NCBI GenBank assembly: GCA_945900705.1
Contig: CAMDKJ010000003.1
Location: 1 to 44,697 of the forward strand
Reading direction: 5' to 3'
From: Bifidobacterium breve
Lineage (GTDB): Bacteria > Actinomycetota > Actinomycetes > S36-B12
DNA: 44,697 nucleotides
Part shown: piece by piece, positions 7,339-21,578 of the stretch
Layout of the letters: each line of letters begins with the position of its first letter
How positions within the stretch are numbered: position 1 is the first letter of the stretch
Position numbers and translations under genes: made by a program
Notes under the pieces: generated by a model
What the model was told of the DNA's origin: nothing
The model's input: the letters and a program-made list of their open reading frames with translations, nothing else
The model's database searches: none

Positions 7339-8022
7339 TCAGAACAGTCGAAGACTTGGATCAGCCGTGCCCAAAAGCCCGTCATAATCCAAAAGCACGC
7401 ACCTGATCCCGCGATCCTCCGCCAAGGTCCGGGCTTGAGGTTTGATCTCCTGGGCAGCAAATACCCCCAACACCGGGGCGAGCAACGCATCGCGGTTTAA
7501 GAGGGTCAAATACCGGGTTAATTGCTCGACCCCGTCGATCTCACCGCGCCGCTTGATCTCCACCGCCACCGTGGCCCCAGCGCCATCTCGGCAGAGCAAA
7601 TCAACGGGGCCAATGGGTGTTGGATACTCACGGCGAATCAACGTCCAACCGGCTCCCAGCACACTCACATGGGTTGCTAGCAGAGCTTGTAGCTGGGCCT
7701 CAACGCCCACCTTTTGGAGGCCCGGGTCAACCCCAAGGTCATGCTCGGTCTCAGAGATAATCTCGTGAATGGTGACCTGCAACTGCTCCCCGGCCTTATT
7801 TTCAACCACCCAGACAATGTCGGTATTTACTTCGCCCGCGCCCGGCTGAATCCGGATGGTGCACGGCGGGCTCATCCAATTTAACGGCTTATAAGAGCCG
7901 CCATCTGAGTGAATAAGGACGGAGCCATCGCCTTTAACCATGATCACTCGCACGGCTTCGGGTAGGTATGCGGTCAATCTACCGACATAGTTGACGGTGC
8001 AGCGCGCGATAACTATGCGCAC
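7339..8022 (-). CDS. nucS: Mismatch endonuclease NucS/EndoMS
   Basis: [52 protein letters not shown]. Confidence 0.92.
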   Translation of the reverse strand: MRIVIARCTVNYVGRLTAYLPEAVRVIMVKGDGSVLIHSDGGSYKPLNWMSPPCTIRIQPGAGEVNTDIVWVVENKAGEQLQVTIHEIISETEHDLGVDPGLQKVGVEAQLQALLATHVSVLGAGWTLIRREYPTPIGPVDLLCRDGAGATVAVEIKRRGEIDGVEQLTRYLTLLNRDALLAPVLGVFAAQEIKPQARTLAEDRGIRCVLLDYDGLLGTADPSLRLF

Positions 8023-10028
8023 GGATTTGGCAATGCCGGCATCGATTTCGCAGCACGGACAGTGTCGACGATGGCGCGCATAATCACGGTGGCGTCGTAA
8101 TCCTTCGGCGTAAACACCGCGGCCACCCCGCGCTCACGCAACCAGGTGGCGTCGGCGTCGGGAATGATGCCACCAACGACAACGGGCACCTCGCTTAGGC
8201 CGCGGGCTCGTAAGCCATCAACCACCGCAGGCACTAATGCTCGGTGTGATCCGGACAAAATAGATAGCCCGACGACGTCAACATCCTCGGCAACGGCCGC
8301 CGCCACGATCTGCTCAGGGGTCAACCGGATGCCCTGATAAATTACTTCGAATCCAGCGTCGCGGGCTCGCACCGCTATTTGCTCAGCGCCATTTGAGTGC
8401 CCGTCTAGGCCAGGCTTGCCAACAAGGAGGCGAAGTGGCGACCCACATTCGCGGGAAGTGATCTCGACCGCCTGCCGCACCTCGGCCAAATCCGAACTAA
8501 CCGACCCCACCACGCCGCTAATACCGGTTGGCGCCCGATACTCACCAAAAACCTCACGGAGGGTGGAAGTCCACTCACCGGTGGTGACACCGGCTCGGGC
8601 ACATTCGATGGTCGCACTCATCAAGTTCGCTGAAGTTCTAGCTTTCGCCTGTAGTTCGGCCAGTGCCGTCGCAACGCGGGTGTCATCGCGTGCGGCCCGC
8701 CAAGACTGAAGGTCCGCAATCGCCTGGGATTCAACTTCAGGATCAACAACAAGCACCGCCGAATCAAGATCAGCTAACAGCGGGCTGGCCTCGCTCTCTT
8801 GAAACGCATTAACTCCAACGACTATCTGCTCACCCGATTCAATTCGAGTGCGCCGCTCAGAGTGCGCTTGCACCATCTGCTGCTTCATATAGCCACTGTC
8901 AACCGCCGCGACCGCGCCACCTAGACCCAGCACATAGTCAAGTTCGGCGGTTGCCTCGGCAAGCATTTCAGTCACGATCTTTTCAACAACAACTGAGCCG
9001 GTGAAGAGATCGTCGTACTCCAGCAGATCGCTCTCGAATGCAAGTACTTGTTGAATGCGAAGTGACCACTGCTGATCCCACGGTCGCGGCAGACCTAATG
9101 CCTCGTTCCAGGTCGGCAGTTGGATCGCCCGCGCTCTGGCGTCCTTTGACATAGTGACAGCGAGCATCTCAAGAACTATTCGTTGCACATTGTTTTCAGG
9201 TTGCGACTCGGTCAAGCCCAGTGAATTAACCTGTACGCCGTATCTGAACCTGCGCTGGTCTGGGTTCTGCACTCCGTACCGATCCAAAGTAATGCGATCC
9301 CACATTTCAACGAACGCACGCATTTTGCACATTTCCTCGACGAAGCGCACCCCAGCATTAACGAAGAAGGAAATCCGGGCAACAACGTCACCGAAGTCAT
9401 CCGGGGCCACCTGCCCCGAATCGCGAACGGCATCCAATACCGCAATTGCGGTACTCAACGCATAGGCGATTTCTTGGACGGGAGTCGCCCCAGCCTCTTG
9501 CAGGTGGTAACTGCAGATATTTATCGGGTTCCATTTGGGAATGTTCTGCACCGTATAGGTGACCATGTCCGTGGTCAACCGCAAGGATGGCCCTGGTGGA
9601 AAAACGTAGGTGCCGCGCGATAGATACTCCTTGATGATGTCGTTCTGGGTTGTGCCCTGCAATAAGTTGGCCGGTACGCCAGCGTCTTCGGCGGCAACCA
9701 CGTACAGGGCTAACATCCACATCGCAGTTGCATTGATGGTCATGGAGGTATTCATTTTGTCGAGTGGGATGGCATCTAATAGCATCCGCATATTGCCTAA
9801 GTGCGCAATCGGTACCCCAACTTTGCCAACCTCGCCAAGGGCCATCGGCGAATCCGGGTCGTAACCGGTTTGGGTGGGCAGATCAAATGCCACCGACAGC
9901 CCGGTCTGCCCCTTGGCTAAATTGCGCCGATACAGGGCATTGGACTCACCCGGTGAAGAGTGACCGGCATATGTCCGGATTAACCAAGGTTTGTCCTTGC
10001 GGCGCGAGTTGTCCTTCGAGGCGGTCAC
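8013..10028 (-). CDS. meaA: MeaA-like / ethylmalonyl-CoA mutase-type B12-dependent acyl-CoA mutase with fused cobalamin-binding domain
   Basis: [48 protein letters not shown]-terminal [14 protein letters not shown] and [16 protein letters not shown] start chosen at 10028 ([11 protein letters not shown]). Confidence 0.85.
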   Translation of the reverse strand: MTASKDNSRRKDKPWLIRTYAGHSSPGESNALYRRNLAKGQTGLSVAFDLPTQTGYDPDSPMALGEVGKVGVPIAHLGNMRMLLDAIPLDKMNTSMTINATAMWMLALYVVAAEDAGVPANLLQGTTQNDIIKEYLSRGTYVFPPGPSLRLTTDMVTYTVQNIPKWNPINICSYHLQEAGATPVQEIAYALSTAIAVLDAVRDSGQVAPDDFGDVVARISFFVNAGVRFVEEMCKMRAFVEMWDRITLDRYGVQNPDQRRFRYGVQVNSLGLTESQPENNVQRIVLEMLAVTMSKDARARAIQLPTWNEALGLPRPWDQQWSLRIQQVLAFESDLLEYDDLFTGSVVVEKIVTEMLAEATAELDYVLGLGGAVAAVDSGYMKQQMVQAHSERRTRIESGEQIVVGVNAFQESEASPLLADLDSAVLVVDPEVESQAIADLQSWRAARDDTRVATALAELQAKARTSANLMSATIECARAGVTTGEWTSTLREVFGEYRAPTGISGVVGSVSSDLAEVRQAVEITSRECGSPLRLLVGKPGLDGHSNGAEQIAVRARDAGFEVIYQGIRLTPEQIVAAAVAEDVDVVGLSILSGSHRALVPAVVDGLRARGLSEVPVVVGGIIPDADATWLRERGVAAVFTPKDYDATVIMRAIVDTVRAAKSMPALPNPCA

Positions 10029-10099
10029 CCGGTAAGGGTAGCGAGGCCCAGAACCGAGGTCACCGTGCGGGAACGCCCAAAGTGGGTGAGACTTGCGGC

Positions 10100-10426
10100 G
10101 TGCCCTCCTGGAATGCCTACTCCTTCGCTTTTGGACCCGTAATCGCCGTGCTGGGAATCTTGGTACTCGTCTTGATCCTGCGCTGGGCTTTTGGCCGTGG
10201 CTCCTCCGTGGTTGCTGGCCCGGCGCGTTCTGGCCCCCCTTCTGAGTACGGAATGTTGATCGCCATCGCCTCACCAAGTACCTATATCGAAGGGGAAATC
10301 TGGCGCCGGGGGCTCCAAGAGGCTGGACTGCGGGCGAATCTGGCTCAAACTAACGAGGGCCCAAGGTTGATGGTGTGGCCCGCGGATGTCGAAACCGCCA
10401 AAAAGGTATTAGCTCGCATTAAGTAA
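10100..10426 (+). CDS. Small membrane-anchored protein (DUF2007-like C-terminus)
   Basis: GTG start; [24 protein letters not shown] then [30 protein letters not shown]...[13 protein letters not shown]. Confidence 0.65.
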   Translation: MPSWNAYSFAFGPVIAVLGILVLVLILRWAFGRGSSVVAGPARSGPPSEYGMLIAIASPSTYIEGEIWRRGLQEAGLRANLAQTNEGPRLMVWPADVETAKKVLARIK

Positions 10427-11696
10427 AAAGCGACTCGGCCTCAATTCGTTCAACTTGGGCGCCGAGCTCACGTAGTGCCGGTACCAAGTCGGCATAACCG
10501 CGATCAATATGCGAAACCCCGTAGATGGTCGTGGTGCCATCGGCTACCAAGCCAGCGAGCACCAAGCCAGCTCCCGCGCGAATATCGGTCGCCTCGACCG
10601 GTGCACCGGATAAATGTGAGCGGCCTCGAACCAAAGCATGATGACCATCGGTTCGCACATCGGCGCCGAGCCGGGCTAACTCCTGGACGAAGCGAAAGCG
10701 CGCTTCGAAGAGATTTTCGGTAACCAGAGCGGCGCCACTAGCGATGGCATTTAGCGCGATGAACTGTGGTTGCAGGTCGGTCGGGAACCCCGGATACGGC
10801 AAAGTGACAACATCGACGGCCAAGGGCCGGTTGTCCATGACCACCCGGAAACCGCCAGCGACATGACTCACCTGAGCACCCGCACTAACTAGTTTGTCTA
10901 GGGCCGCCTCTAGGTGGGCTGGATTCGCGTTCAATACCGTGACATCGCCTTGAGTCATCGCGGCTGCTACCGCCCAGGTACCTGCAACGATGCGATCACT
11001 GACCGTGCAATGCGCCACCGGCTCTAATTGCTCAACGCCTTCGATGGTTAAAGTGGAGGTACCTTCACCGTCAATCGATGCACCCATGTTGATGAGCATC
11101 TGACATATATCAACTATCTCTGGCTCGCGGGCCGCATTGTCGATTACCGTGACACCGTTGGCGGTTACAGCGGCCATTAATATCGTTTCAGTCGCCCCGA
11201 CACTCGGGAAGTCGAGCCAAATTGACCCACCCGTTAATCGCTGCTGGGTCGAGGCAATTAGGTAGCCATGGTCATTGGTGACTTCAGCACCCAATTTCCG
11301 CAAGCCCGCTATATGCATGTCAAGCCCGCGCGAGCCAATGTTGTCGCCACCGGGCAATGCCACATCCGCCGCACCACATCGAGCCAGTAGTGGGCCCAGA
11401 ACGCAAATTGACGCACGCATTCGTCGCACGAGGTCATAGTCGGCTCGGTGGGCCAATATTTCAGGAACCGTGATACTTACTCGCCGAGCAGGGCCATCGT
11501 GGTCGACTTCACATCCGAGGCGACGCAGTAACTCCGCCATAATCTCAACATCCAAGATGTCGGGCACCTCGGTCAATGTCGTGGTGCCCTCAGCCAATAG
11601 GGAGGCCGCCATGAGTTTCAAGACGGAATTCTTCGCGCCGGTCACCCGCACGGTGCCGAACAGGTGTTGCCCGCCGGTGATACTCAAGACCTCCAC
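10419..11696 (-). CDS. murA: UDP-N-acetylglucosamine 1-carboxyvinyltransferase, Asp-type active site
   Basis: [39 protein letters not shown] start at 11696 preferred over the ATG at 11762. Confidence 0.93.
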   Translation of the reverse strand: MEVLSITGGQHLFGTVRVTGAKNSVLKLMAASLLAEGTTTLTEVPDILDVEIMAELLRRLGCEVDHDGPARRVSITVPEILAHRADYDLVRRMRASICVLGPLLARCGAADVALPGGDNIGSRGLDMHIAGLRKLGAEVTNDHGYLIASTQQRLTGGSIWLDFPSVGATETILMAAVTANGVTVIDNAAREPEIVDICQMLINMGASIDGEGTSTLTIEGVEQLEPVAHCTVSDRIVAGTWAVAAAMTQGDVTVLNANPAHLEAALDKLVSAGAQVSHVAGGFRVVMDNRPLAVDVVTLPYPGFPTDLQPQFIALNAIASGAALVTENLFEARFRFVQELARLGADVRTDGHHALVRGRSHLSGAPVEATDIRAGAGLVLAGLVADGTTTIYGVSHIDRGYADLVPALRELGAQVERIEAESLFT

Positions 11697-11760
11697 GTAC
11701 GAATCGTACGAGCGCTGGCCGTGAATGTGGCATAGGGTCTGATAAAGCAAAGGAGCCCCC

Positions 11761-12336
11761 ATGGTTAACCTGACCAGGATTTACACCCGCACCGGAGATG
11801 ACGGCACTACCTCACTCGGGGATATGAGCCGGACCGGCAAGAACGACCCGCGCCTGAAGGCCTACGCCGATGTCGATGAGGCCAACTGTGCAATCGGGAT
11901 GGTCCTTGCGGCTACCACACTGCCCGAGGAGATCCAAGCCTTGCTCCTGCGTATACAAAATGACCTATTTGATGTTGGCGCTGACCTGTGCACCCCGGTG
12001 ATTGATAACCCGGTGCACGAACCACTGCGGGTAACCCAGGACTACGTTGACTATTTAGAACAATCCTGTGACAAATACAACGACCAACTTGACCCGCTGC
12101 GTTCATTTATTTTGCCCGGGGGTACCACCGCGGCCGCCCAGCTGCATGTGGCTCGCACGGTGGCACGGCGAGCCGAGAGGTCTATTTGGGCCGCCTTGGA
12201 CACCTATCACGGCGGCATGAATAAACTAACCGCAACATATGTCAACCGACTTAGTGACCTGCTCTTCATTCTCGCGCGCTTCGCCAATAAAGGAGCCGGT
12301 GGCGACGTGTTGTGGCAACCGGGAGTAAACCGCTAG
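11761..12336 (+). CDS. pduO: Cob(I)alamin adenosyltransferase, PduO type
   Basis: [51 protein letters not shown]. Confidence 0.93.
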   Translation: MVNLTRIYTRTGDDGTTSLGDMSRTGKNDPRLKAYADVDEANCAIGMVLAATTLPEEIQALLLRIQNDLFDVGADLCTPVIDNPVHEPLRVTQDYVDYLEQSCDKYNDQLDPLRSFILPGGTTAAAQLHVARTVARRAERSIWAALDTYHGGMNKLTATYVNRLSDLLFILARFANKGAGGDVLWQPGVNR

Positions 12337-12363
12337 TCGATCGGGCTGGCGCTACTGCTTTTC

Positions 12364-12729
12364 TCAGTCGAGTTGTCCGAGTGCTCGCAACCTAGCTCGG
12401 CCGCGAGCGGAGGTGCGAGGATCATCCGATGCGGCGTCAGCCTTGGCGGCGTCAGCGTCAATCTCTGATTCAAACTCCGCCGACTCAGCCAAAATGGTCA
12501 CGCCGCTCTCGGTCACCGAGAGGTAGCCCCCATCAACGGCAATGCGCAGGTCATCCTCACCCTCGCGCTCCACCCGAACCATTGCATCGTCAACCAGTTG
12601 GGCCACAACGGGGATATGCCGAGGCAGGATCCCGATCTCGCCAGAGGTCGTGCGCGTGAACAGGAAGGTCGCCTTGCCAGACCAGATCTTGCGTTCGACA
12701 GCGACTATCGTTACATCCAATTCGGCCAT
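12364..12729 (-). CDS. atpC: ATP synthase epsilon subunit
   Basis: [31 protein letters not shown]. Confidence 0.95.
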   Translation of the reverse strand: MAELDVTIVAVERKIWSGKATFLFTRTTSGEIGILPRHIPVVAQLVDDAMVRVEREGEDDLRIAVDGGYLSVTESGVTILAESAEFESEIDADAAKADAASDDPRTSARGRARLRALGQLD

Positions 12730-12762
12730 CTCATAGCACCCTTCGACTCAGCCAAGTCCGCA

Positions 12763-14241
<1,479 letters not shown>

Positions 14242-15164
14242 TTACTTGACGGCATCGGCGAGGGCATTCGCCCCACCGACGATTTCGCTTATTTCCTGGG
14301 TGATCTGGGCCTGGCGTTCGCGGTTCGACATTAAGGTGAGTTCTTTGATTAGGTCATCCGCATTATCAGTGGCTGCTTTCATCGCGCGGCGGCGAGATGC
14401 CGATTCTGAGGCGGCCGACTCAAGTAGTGCTGAGAATATTCGAGTGGCAACATATCGGGGCACCAGCGACTCAAAGAGTGCATCGGCATTGGGCTCGAAG
14501 GAAAACAGGGTCTGTGGGCCAGAGTCTTCCTCGGCGTACTGCACTTCAATCGGCGCGATCCGCCTAGCCTCAGAAGTCTGGGACAGCATCGATCGAAACT
14601 CCGTATACACTAGATGTAGTTCATCTACACCTAAGATTCCGTCCTCACCGGGGTCATCGCCATCATCATCGGCACCGGAGAGGAAGGCGGCAACTAGGGA
14701 GTCCGCGACCTCCTTGGCGTGTTCGTAGGTAGGCCGCTCGGAGATACCCACCCATGAGTTGGTTATCGCCCAATTTCGGAATTTGAAGTAGGTCAGCGCC
14801 TTGCGCCCAATAACGTAGAGGACCGGGGTCTTGCCCTCAAGGCGCAGCATCGCGATCAACTCTTCGGCAAGACGCAAGACATTCGCGTTGTATCCGCCGC
14901 ATAGGCCACGATCGGAGGTAACCACCAGCACCCCGGCGCGCTTGGGGTTCTCACGGGGCACCAACACCGGGTGGTCAAGTGCTGAACCCGATGCCAGATC
15001 GGACAACATGTTCGTGATCTCGTTTGAGTACGGGCGTGCGGCATGAACGCGCGCCTGTGCCTTCGCGATCCGTGACGTCGCGATAAGTTCCTGGGCTTTG
15101 GTGATCTTCTTGATCGACTCCGCAGAGCGGATACGACCGCGAAGTTCGCGTAATGTCGCTGCCA

Positions 15165-15165
<1 letters not shown>
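14242..15165 (-). CDS. atpG: ATP synthase gamma subunit (with acidic insertion)
   Basis: [42 protein letters not shown]. Confidence 0.96.
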
Positions 15166-16811
<1,646 letters not shown>

Positions 16812-16833
16812 GTTCTTCGTCTTCCTCTTCGTC

Positions 16834-16873
16834 TTAGTGGTTGTCTGGTTAAGTTAGTGGTTGGCTCGTTAAG
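16834..16873. repeat. Two 20-bp tandem repeats in the atpA 5' leader
   Basis: TTAGTGGTTGTCTGGTTAAG / TTAGTGGTTGGCTCGTTAAG, 18/20 identical. Confidence 0.85.
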
Positions 16874-16891
16874 ATTCGTTTTTTATTGCAG

Positions 16892-18226
16892 CTAACTAGG
16901 CAATTTCAAGGCGGCCACCGCGAGCCGGGAAGACAGGGTTCCGTCAATCACTTCGTCGCCGACAGCGACCGACAAACCGCCTAGCAGACTAGGACCGATG
17001 GTGAGCTGTACTGAAACGGGGTGGTGATAGATCCGAGTGAGCACCTGGTTCAAACGCTGCCGCTGGGCCTCGCTCAGGTCGGACGCGGCACCTACCTCAG
17101 CGACGATTTCGCCGCGCCGTGCTACCGCAAGTTGAGATAAGTCTGCAACGACTTCGTCAAATCGTTCACCGTGGAGCAATTCGATGCTTTGAGCGAGGAG
17201 CGCGATGGTCGTGGCGTTGGCACCGCGGCTGGCATCCAAAATAGAGCGCAGCAATGCGACCCGCCCCGCAGCCGGCTCGTGGTAATCGCTGAGTAGTGAG
17301 GTGAGGCGCGGTTGTGCTTCTAGTACCCGGCCGAATCGGAAAATCTGCTCGGCAACTTCTTCGGCTTGCTGCTCACGCTCTGCCCGCTCTAGCAGGCTCA
17401 GCCTCGAAATGTGCTCAACGCAGTGGACGAAATCCTTGTTGGTAGACCAGCGTGCCGAAACCGCGGTGCTGAGAATTGCCAGGGTGTCAGAGCCAACCTT
17501 GCCAGCGAGTAATTGCTCGAGCATTAGCTTCTTGGCATCAATGACCCCACCGGTATCAGCGAGATAGCGAGCTAGAGTCGATTCGCGCACCAGCAGTGTG
17601 TATATCGCGGCCAATTCAGCGGACAACTTCGTAAGATCGTCGGTGGAAAGGGGCGCCGAAAGCTCGTCGAACTTCGCCACCACCGCTGCTTGCGCGTCGC
17701 GGCTAGCAGGACGCAGATCGGTCGGGCTGACTGCTGGCGCGGTGACCACCGGGGCCATCGCATCCATCTCGTCAAGGAACCTGTCGACCGTGGCGGAGAG
17801 CTCACGCGGGTCGGCTACATGCGCCCTGACTATTTCTTCTGCTCGGCGCAAGGATTCAGTTCCTAGTTCACCGCGCAGCGCGCGAATGAGTTGCGAGCGC
17901 AACAGGAGTACCTGCTGGTCGCCTTGCACTTTGATTCGTTCGGCCTCGACACCACCTTGGATGCGCAACTGCTCGCCAATTCGGACGGAGTCAGATGCGG
18001 CCTCGTCGATGATGTGACGGGCCTCGACACGCCCCTCATCCATCTTCACTGAGCGGTATTGATCGGCATCGGCAAGCCGCTGGGCAGCCTTTGCACTGTC
18101 TTCAAGTTGGGTTCGCACAACCGTCTGGCGCTCGACCATTGCCTTGCGCACCGGCGGAACCACGTACTTCATGATGATAAGAACGATTACGGCGAAACCG
18201 ATGAGTTGCCCAATGAACGTCCCCAT
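16892..18226 (-). CDS. atpFH: Fused ATP synthase b-delta subunit (mycobacterial AtpH type)
   Basis: N-terminal MGTFIGQLIGFAVIVLIIMKYVVPPVRKAMVERQ (b-like TM stalk) followed by a delta domain (LLEQLLAGKV..., VSVQLTIGPSLLGGLSVAVGDEVIDGTLSSRL). Confidence 0.93.
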   Translation of the reverse strand: MGTFIGQLIGFAVIVLIIMKYVVPPVRKAMVERQTVVRTQLEDSAKAAQRLADADQYRSVKMDEGRVEARHIIDEAASDSVRIGEQLRIQGGVEAERIKVQGDQQVLLLRSQLIRALRGELGTESLRRAEEIVRAHVADPRELSATVDRFLDEMDAMAPVVTAPAVSPTDLRPASRDAQAAVVAKFDELSAPLSTDDLTKLSAELAAIYTLLVRESTLARYLADTGGVIDAKKLMLEQLLAGKVGSDTLAILSTAVSARWSTNKDFVHCVEHISRLSLLERAEREQQAEEVAEQIFRFGRVLEAQPRLTSLLSDYHEPAAGRVALLRSILDASRGANATTIALLAQSIELLHGERFDEVVADLSQLAVARRGEIVAEVGAASDLSEAQRQRLNQVLTRIYHHPVSVQLTIGPSLLGGLSVAVGDEVIDGTLSSRLAVAALKLPS

Positions 18227-18756
18227 CAGCCCCTACCCTCCACGTTCGACTGCTGCTTCGATACGTCGGCATCAACACCAAGTATCCGGTTGGCAAGTGT
18301 CAACGAGAGACTCCCCACCGACGCGCTAAGGCTAGGAGCAAGTGACTCGCCTTCAACTTTTAGCGCATCACCGGCCTGCTGTAACTTGTCAGCTACCACG
18401 ACATTGGCATCCGAGCGCAAGTCATCTGCAACCTGGCGACCCTCGGCCCGAGCTTGGTCGCGCAGGCCTCCGGCCTCGGACCTAGCCGCCGCCAATTCCT
18501 GCTTGAACTCGGATTCGGCGGCTACGTCCTGCTCGGCAGCCTGGCGGTTGTCCTGGGCGGTCTGGGCAATCAACCGTTCGCGCTCGTCAAGGACTTGTTG
18601 AACTGGCTTCACCACAAACTTGGCAATCACCCCGAAGACGATGAGGAAAATCGCCAACACGAAGAAGAAGGTGCCGTTGGGGATTAGGAAGTTGGTAGTA
18701 CCAGCCTCCGCCTCAGCAGACAACAATGTCATTCCCGAAATCACAGCTTCACTCAT
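18226..18756 (-). CDS. atpF: ATP synthase b subunit
   Basis: FLIPNGTFFFVLAIFLIVFGVIAKFVVKPVQQVLDERERLIAQT. Confidence 0.94.
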   Translation of the reverse strand: MSEAVISGMTLLSAEAEAGTTNFLIPNGTFFFVLAIFLIVFGVIAKFVVKPVQQVLDERERLIAQTAQDNRQAAEQDVAAESEFKQELAAARSEAGGLRDQARAEGRQVADDLRSDANVVVADKLQQAGDALKVEGESLAPSLSASVGSLSLTLANRILGVDADVSKQQSNVEGRG

Positions 18757-18765
18757 TGCGACTCG

Positions 18766-19026
<261 letters not shown>

Positions 19027-19094
19027 TTAATTTCTTGTCGGTTTGCTTTTATTTCTCAGTGGAAATGTCATTAGTGAAATGGCGCATGCGTAGC

Positions 19095-19856
19095 CTAGTG
19101 GTGCGACTCCTCTGTCTCCGTGGCTTGGCTGAAGTAGAGAATTGTTAACAGAGCGAAAATAAAGGCCTGAATCAGTCCGACAAAGAGGTCGAACGTTTTC
19201 CAGATCGCATTGGGTGCCCACATTATGTAAGAGGGCAGCATCGCGATCAGTCCTACCATGATGACGCCGGCGAAGATATTGCCAAAAAGCCGCAGCGACA
19301 GGGAGATTGGTTTGGCGATCTCCTCCACGAGGTTGATCGGGGCGAGGAAGGCCACGTGGCCCTTGGTGACCTTTATGGGGTAACCGATGATGCCGCTTCG
19401 CTTAAAGCCCGCCGCGTGGTAGCAGATGAAGACGAACAGAGCGAGGGCCAGCACGAAGTTGATATCGGAGGCAGGTGGTTTTAGTAACTCAACGGCGCCT
19501 CCCTCGGCCGAGGCGAACTGAAGTGGGAGTACGGATATCCAGTTCGCGATCAAGATGAAAACGAAAAGGCTTACCACCAGTGGAAGCACGAATGGAGCCA
19601 GTGAGAGGCCCATAGACGCTTGCACTTGCCCGCGCATCTGAACGGTCACGGCTTCCCAGAACAACTGAACACCACTTGGCACACCGGTGGAAGTGACCTT
19701 GGCCCGAAGGACGAAAGCAAGTATGAGGGTAACTACCGCGGCCACCAAGGTTGCGTAGATTGTGTCGGTGTTGACCGTCATACCTAACCAGGTAGCAGTG
19801 GTATGGCTGCCGACCTCGATCGAAGTTACGGGGCTGAATTCTTTTATCAAGGTCAC
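19095..19856 (-). CDS. atpB: ATP synthase a subunit
   Basis: [38 protein letters not shown]. Confidence 0.96.
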   Translation of the reverse strand: MTLIKEFSPVTSIEVGSHTTATWLGMTVNTDTIYATLVAAVVTLILAFVLRAKVTSTGVPSGVQLFWEAVTVQMRGQVQASMGLSLAPFVLPLVVSLFVFILIANWISVLPLQFASAEGGAVELLKPPASDINFVLALALFVFICYHAAGFKRSGIIGYPIKVTKGHVAFLAPINLVEEIAKPISLSLRLFGNIFAGVIMVGLIAMLPSYIMWAPNAIWKTFDLFVGLIQAFIFALLTILYFSQATETEESHH

Positions 19857-20302
19857 GACTTCTGGGTCTCCGAATCAACTGGAGCATCGAGCTCACCCTT
19901 GCGGATCTTCATCCAAACAGGAATAACCGTGCTCAGCACTAGGACCACCTGAAACAGTGCGAGGCCAAACAAGACGCCGAAGCCAAATGGTCGAAAGGCG
20001 AATGCGACTACCAGCGCAATAAGGGTGATGACGAGCAGACGGGTCGCAGAGTTCAGCGCCAGCCCGCGCTTAAGTGGGTGATCTTGCGCGGCGATCGCGG
20101 CAACCGACCAACTCACCACCTGTGCATTAGCGAGGCCTAAAACCAGACCGATGGAGAAGAACACGCCAAACATCACCGAGCCCGCAAGGGCGGCCAGCGC
20201 GATTGACACGCCACTTAGAACGATGCAGAACACGGCTAGCCGTGCCGGCCGAAAGACTACGGATGGAAGGACGAACGGCGGCTCTTCCAGAGGCGCTGCC
20301 AA
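19853..20302 (-). CDS. AtpI-like small membrane protein
   Basis: Hydrophobic ORF overlapping the atpB start; position typical of the atp operon. Confidence 0.75.
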   Translation of the reverse strand: MAAPLEEPPFVLPSVVFRPARLAVFCIVLSGVSIALAALAGSVMFGVFFSIGLVLGLANAQVVSWSVAAIAAQDHPLKRGLALNSATRLLVITLIALVVAFAFRPFGFGVLFGLALFQVVLVLSTVIPVWMKIRKGELDAPVDSETQKS

Positions 20303-20411
20303 AGACCCTCCCGCAAATTTGGCGGACGAAAATAACTTTTTGAAGACCGCGGGCCGAACGCTATCACGGGTTCAAGGGCCCACATTTAAGGGGTGGGATA
20401 CACCTCAGCGA

Positions 20412-21533
20412 CTAGCCGCGAGTGCCACTTCGCAGTTGGTGAACCGCAGCGACCGGGGCCTTGGGCGGACGACGAACCACGAAAATTAACAGACCTAATC
20501 CCACCACAAAACCTGCCACGGCATACGAAATGGGCACAAAAGCAATTGCCACCGCGGTGCCCGCAACCAACGCCGTCCAGGCATACATGATCAAGACAGC
20601 ACGGGCTTGGGAATGCCCCATCTCAAGTAGGCGATGGTGCAGGTGCTGCTTATCGGGGGCAAATGGGTTACGCCCAGCACGGGTGCGGCGCACTACAGCT
20701 AGGAGTAGATCAACCAGCGGAACCGCCATGACCGCGATCGGCAGCAAGATCGGCAGCAAAGTTGGGATAATGGTCGGGCCAGCGAGTGCACTCGGATCAA
20801 TCTGACCCGATAACGTAATCGTGCTCGCCGCGAGCAATAAGCCCAGCATCATGGAGCCGGTATCTCCCATAAAGATGCGCGCCCGGTACACATTGTGGGG
20901 CAAGAACCCAATGCAGATGCCCACCAGAAGTACGGAAACCAAGGTCGCCAAAGTTGCGCGCTCAACCCCGAGCACCACCGAAAGCAGATACGAATAGGCG
21001 AAGAAAGCCCCAGCCGCCACCGCCACGATGCCGGCGGCTAGCCCGTCAAGGCCGTCAATGAAGTTAATGGCGTTAATACTAATTAAGACGATCAAGACGG
21101 TAAAAAGCACACTTGTTAGTGGGTCCAGCACGAAGGTGCCACCGATCGGCAACCAAATAACCGCAATACCTTGAAATGCCATCACGCCCGCGGCTAAGAC
21201 CTGGCCGGCCAATTTAATTGGTGCGTCGAGCCCCCACTTATCGTCGACGATGCCAAGCAAGACAATGATCGCCACCCCGGACAGCAGGGCTAGCGGCGCA
21301 CTACCGGTCTCAAAAACTGAACCCATCATGGGGAGCTTGCTCGCTAGCAATAGTCCGGTAATAAGCCCCAGCATCATCGCTATGCCACCAAGGCGGGGAG
21401 TGGACTCGGCGTGTACATCACGATCGCGTACTTCGGCAACGAATCCGAAACGAATTGCAAAGCGCTCAACAAGTGGCGTTGTCAGATAAGTGACGGCGGC
21501 CGCGGCGAGTAAGCACAATAGATATTCGCGCAC
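20412..21533 (-). CDS. wecA: Undecaprenyl-phosphate GlcNAc-1-phosphate transferase (MraY/WecA/TagO family)
   Basis: ESTPRLGGIAMMLG, NAINFIDGLDGLAAG, FMGDTGSMMLG, DKQHLHHRLLEMGHS. Confidence 0.92.
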   Translation of the reverse strand: MREYLLCLLAAAAVTYLTTPLVERFAIRFGFVAEVRDRDVHAESTPRLGGIAMMLGLITGLLLASKLPMMGSVFETGSAPLALLSGVAIIVLLGIVDDKWGLDAPIKLAGQVLAAGVMAFQGIAVIWLPIGGTFVLDPLTSVLFTVLIVLISINAINFIDGLDGLAAGIVAVAAGAFFAYSYLLSVVLGVERATLATLVSVLLVGICIGFLPHNVYRARIFMGDTGSMMLGLLLAASTITLSGQIDPSALAGPTIIPTLLPILLPIAVMAVPLVDLLLAVVRRTRAGRNPFAPDKQHLHHRLLEMGHSQARAVLIMYAWTALVAGTAVAIAFVPISYAVAGFVVGLGLLIFVVRRPPKAPVAAVHQLRSGTRG

Positions 21534-21578
21534 GGCCCCTCCTTTCGGTCAACTCATTCGACATCGATCGGTCAATAG

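Noticed and set aside
5769-7406. Plus-strand ORFs opposite the dehydrogenase gene
   Set aside because: Antisense to a clearly coding gene, Ser/Thr/Ala/Arg-rich with no recognisable family.
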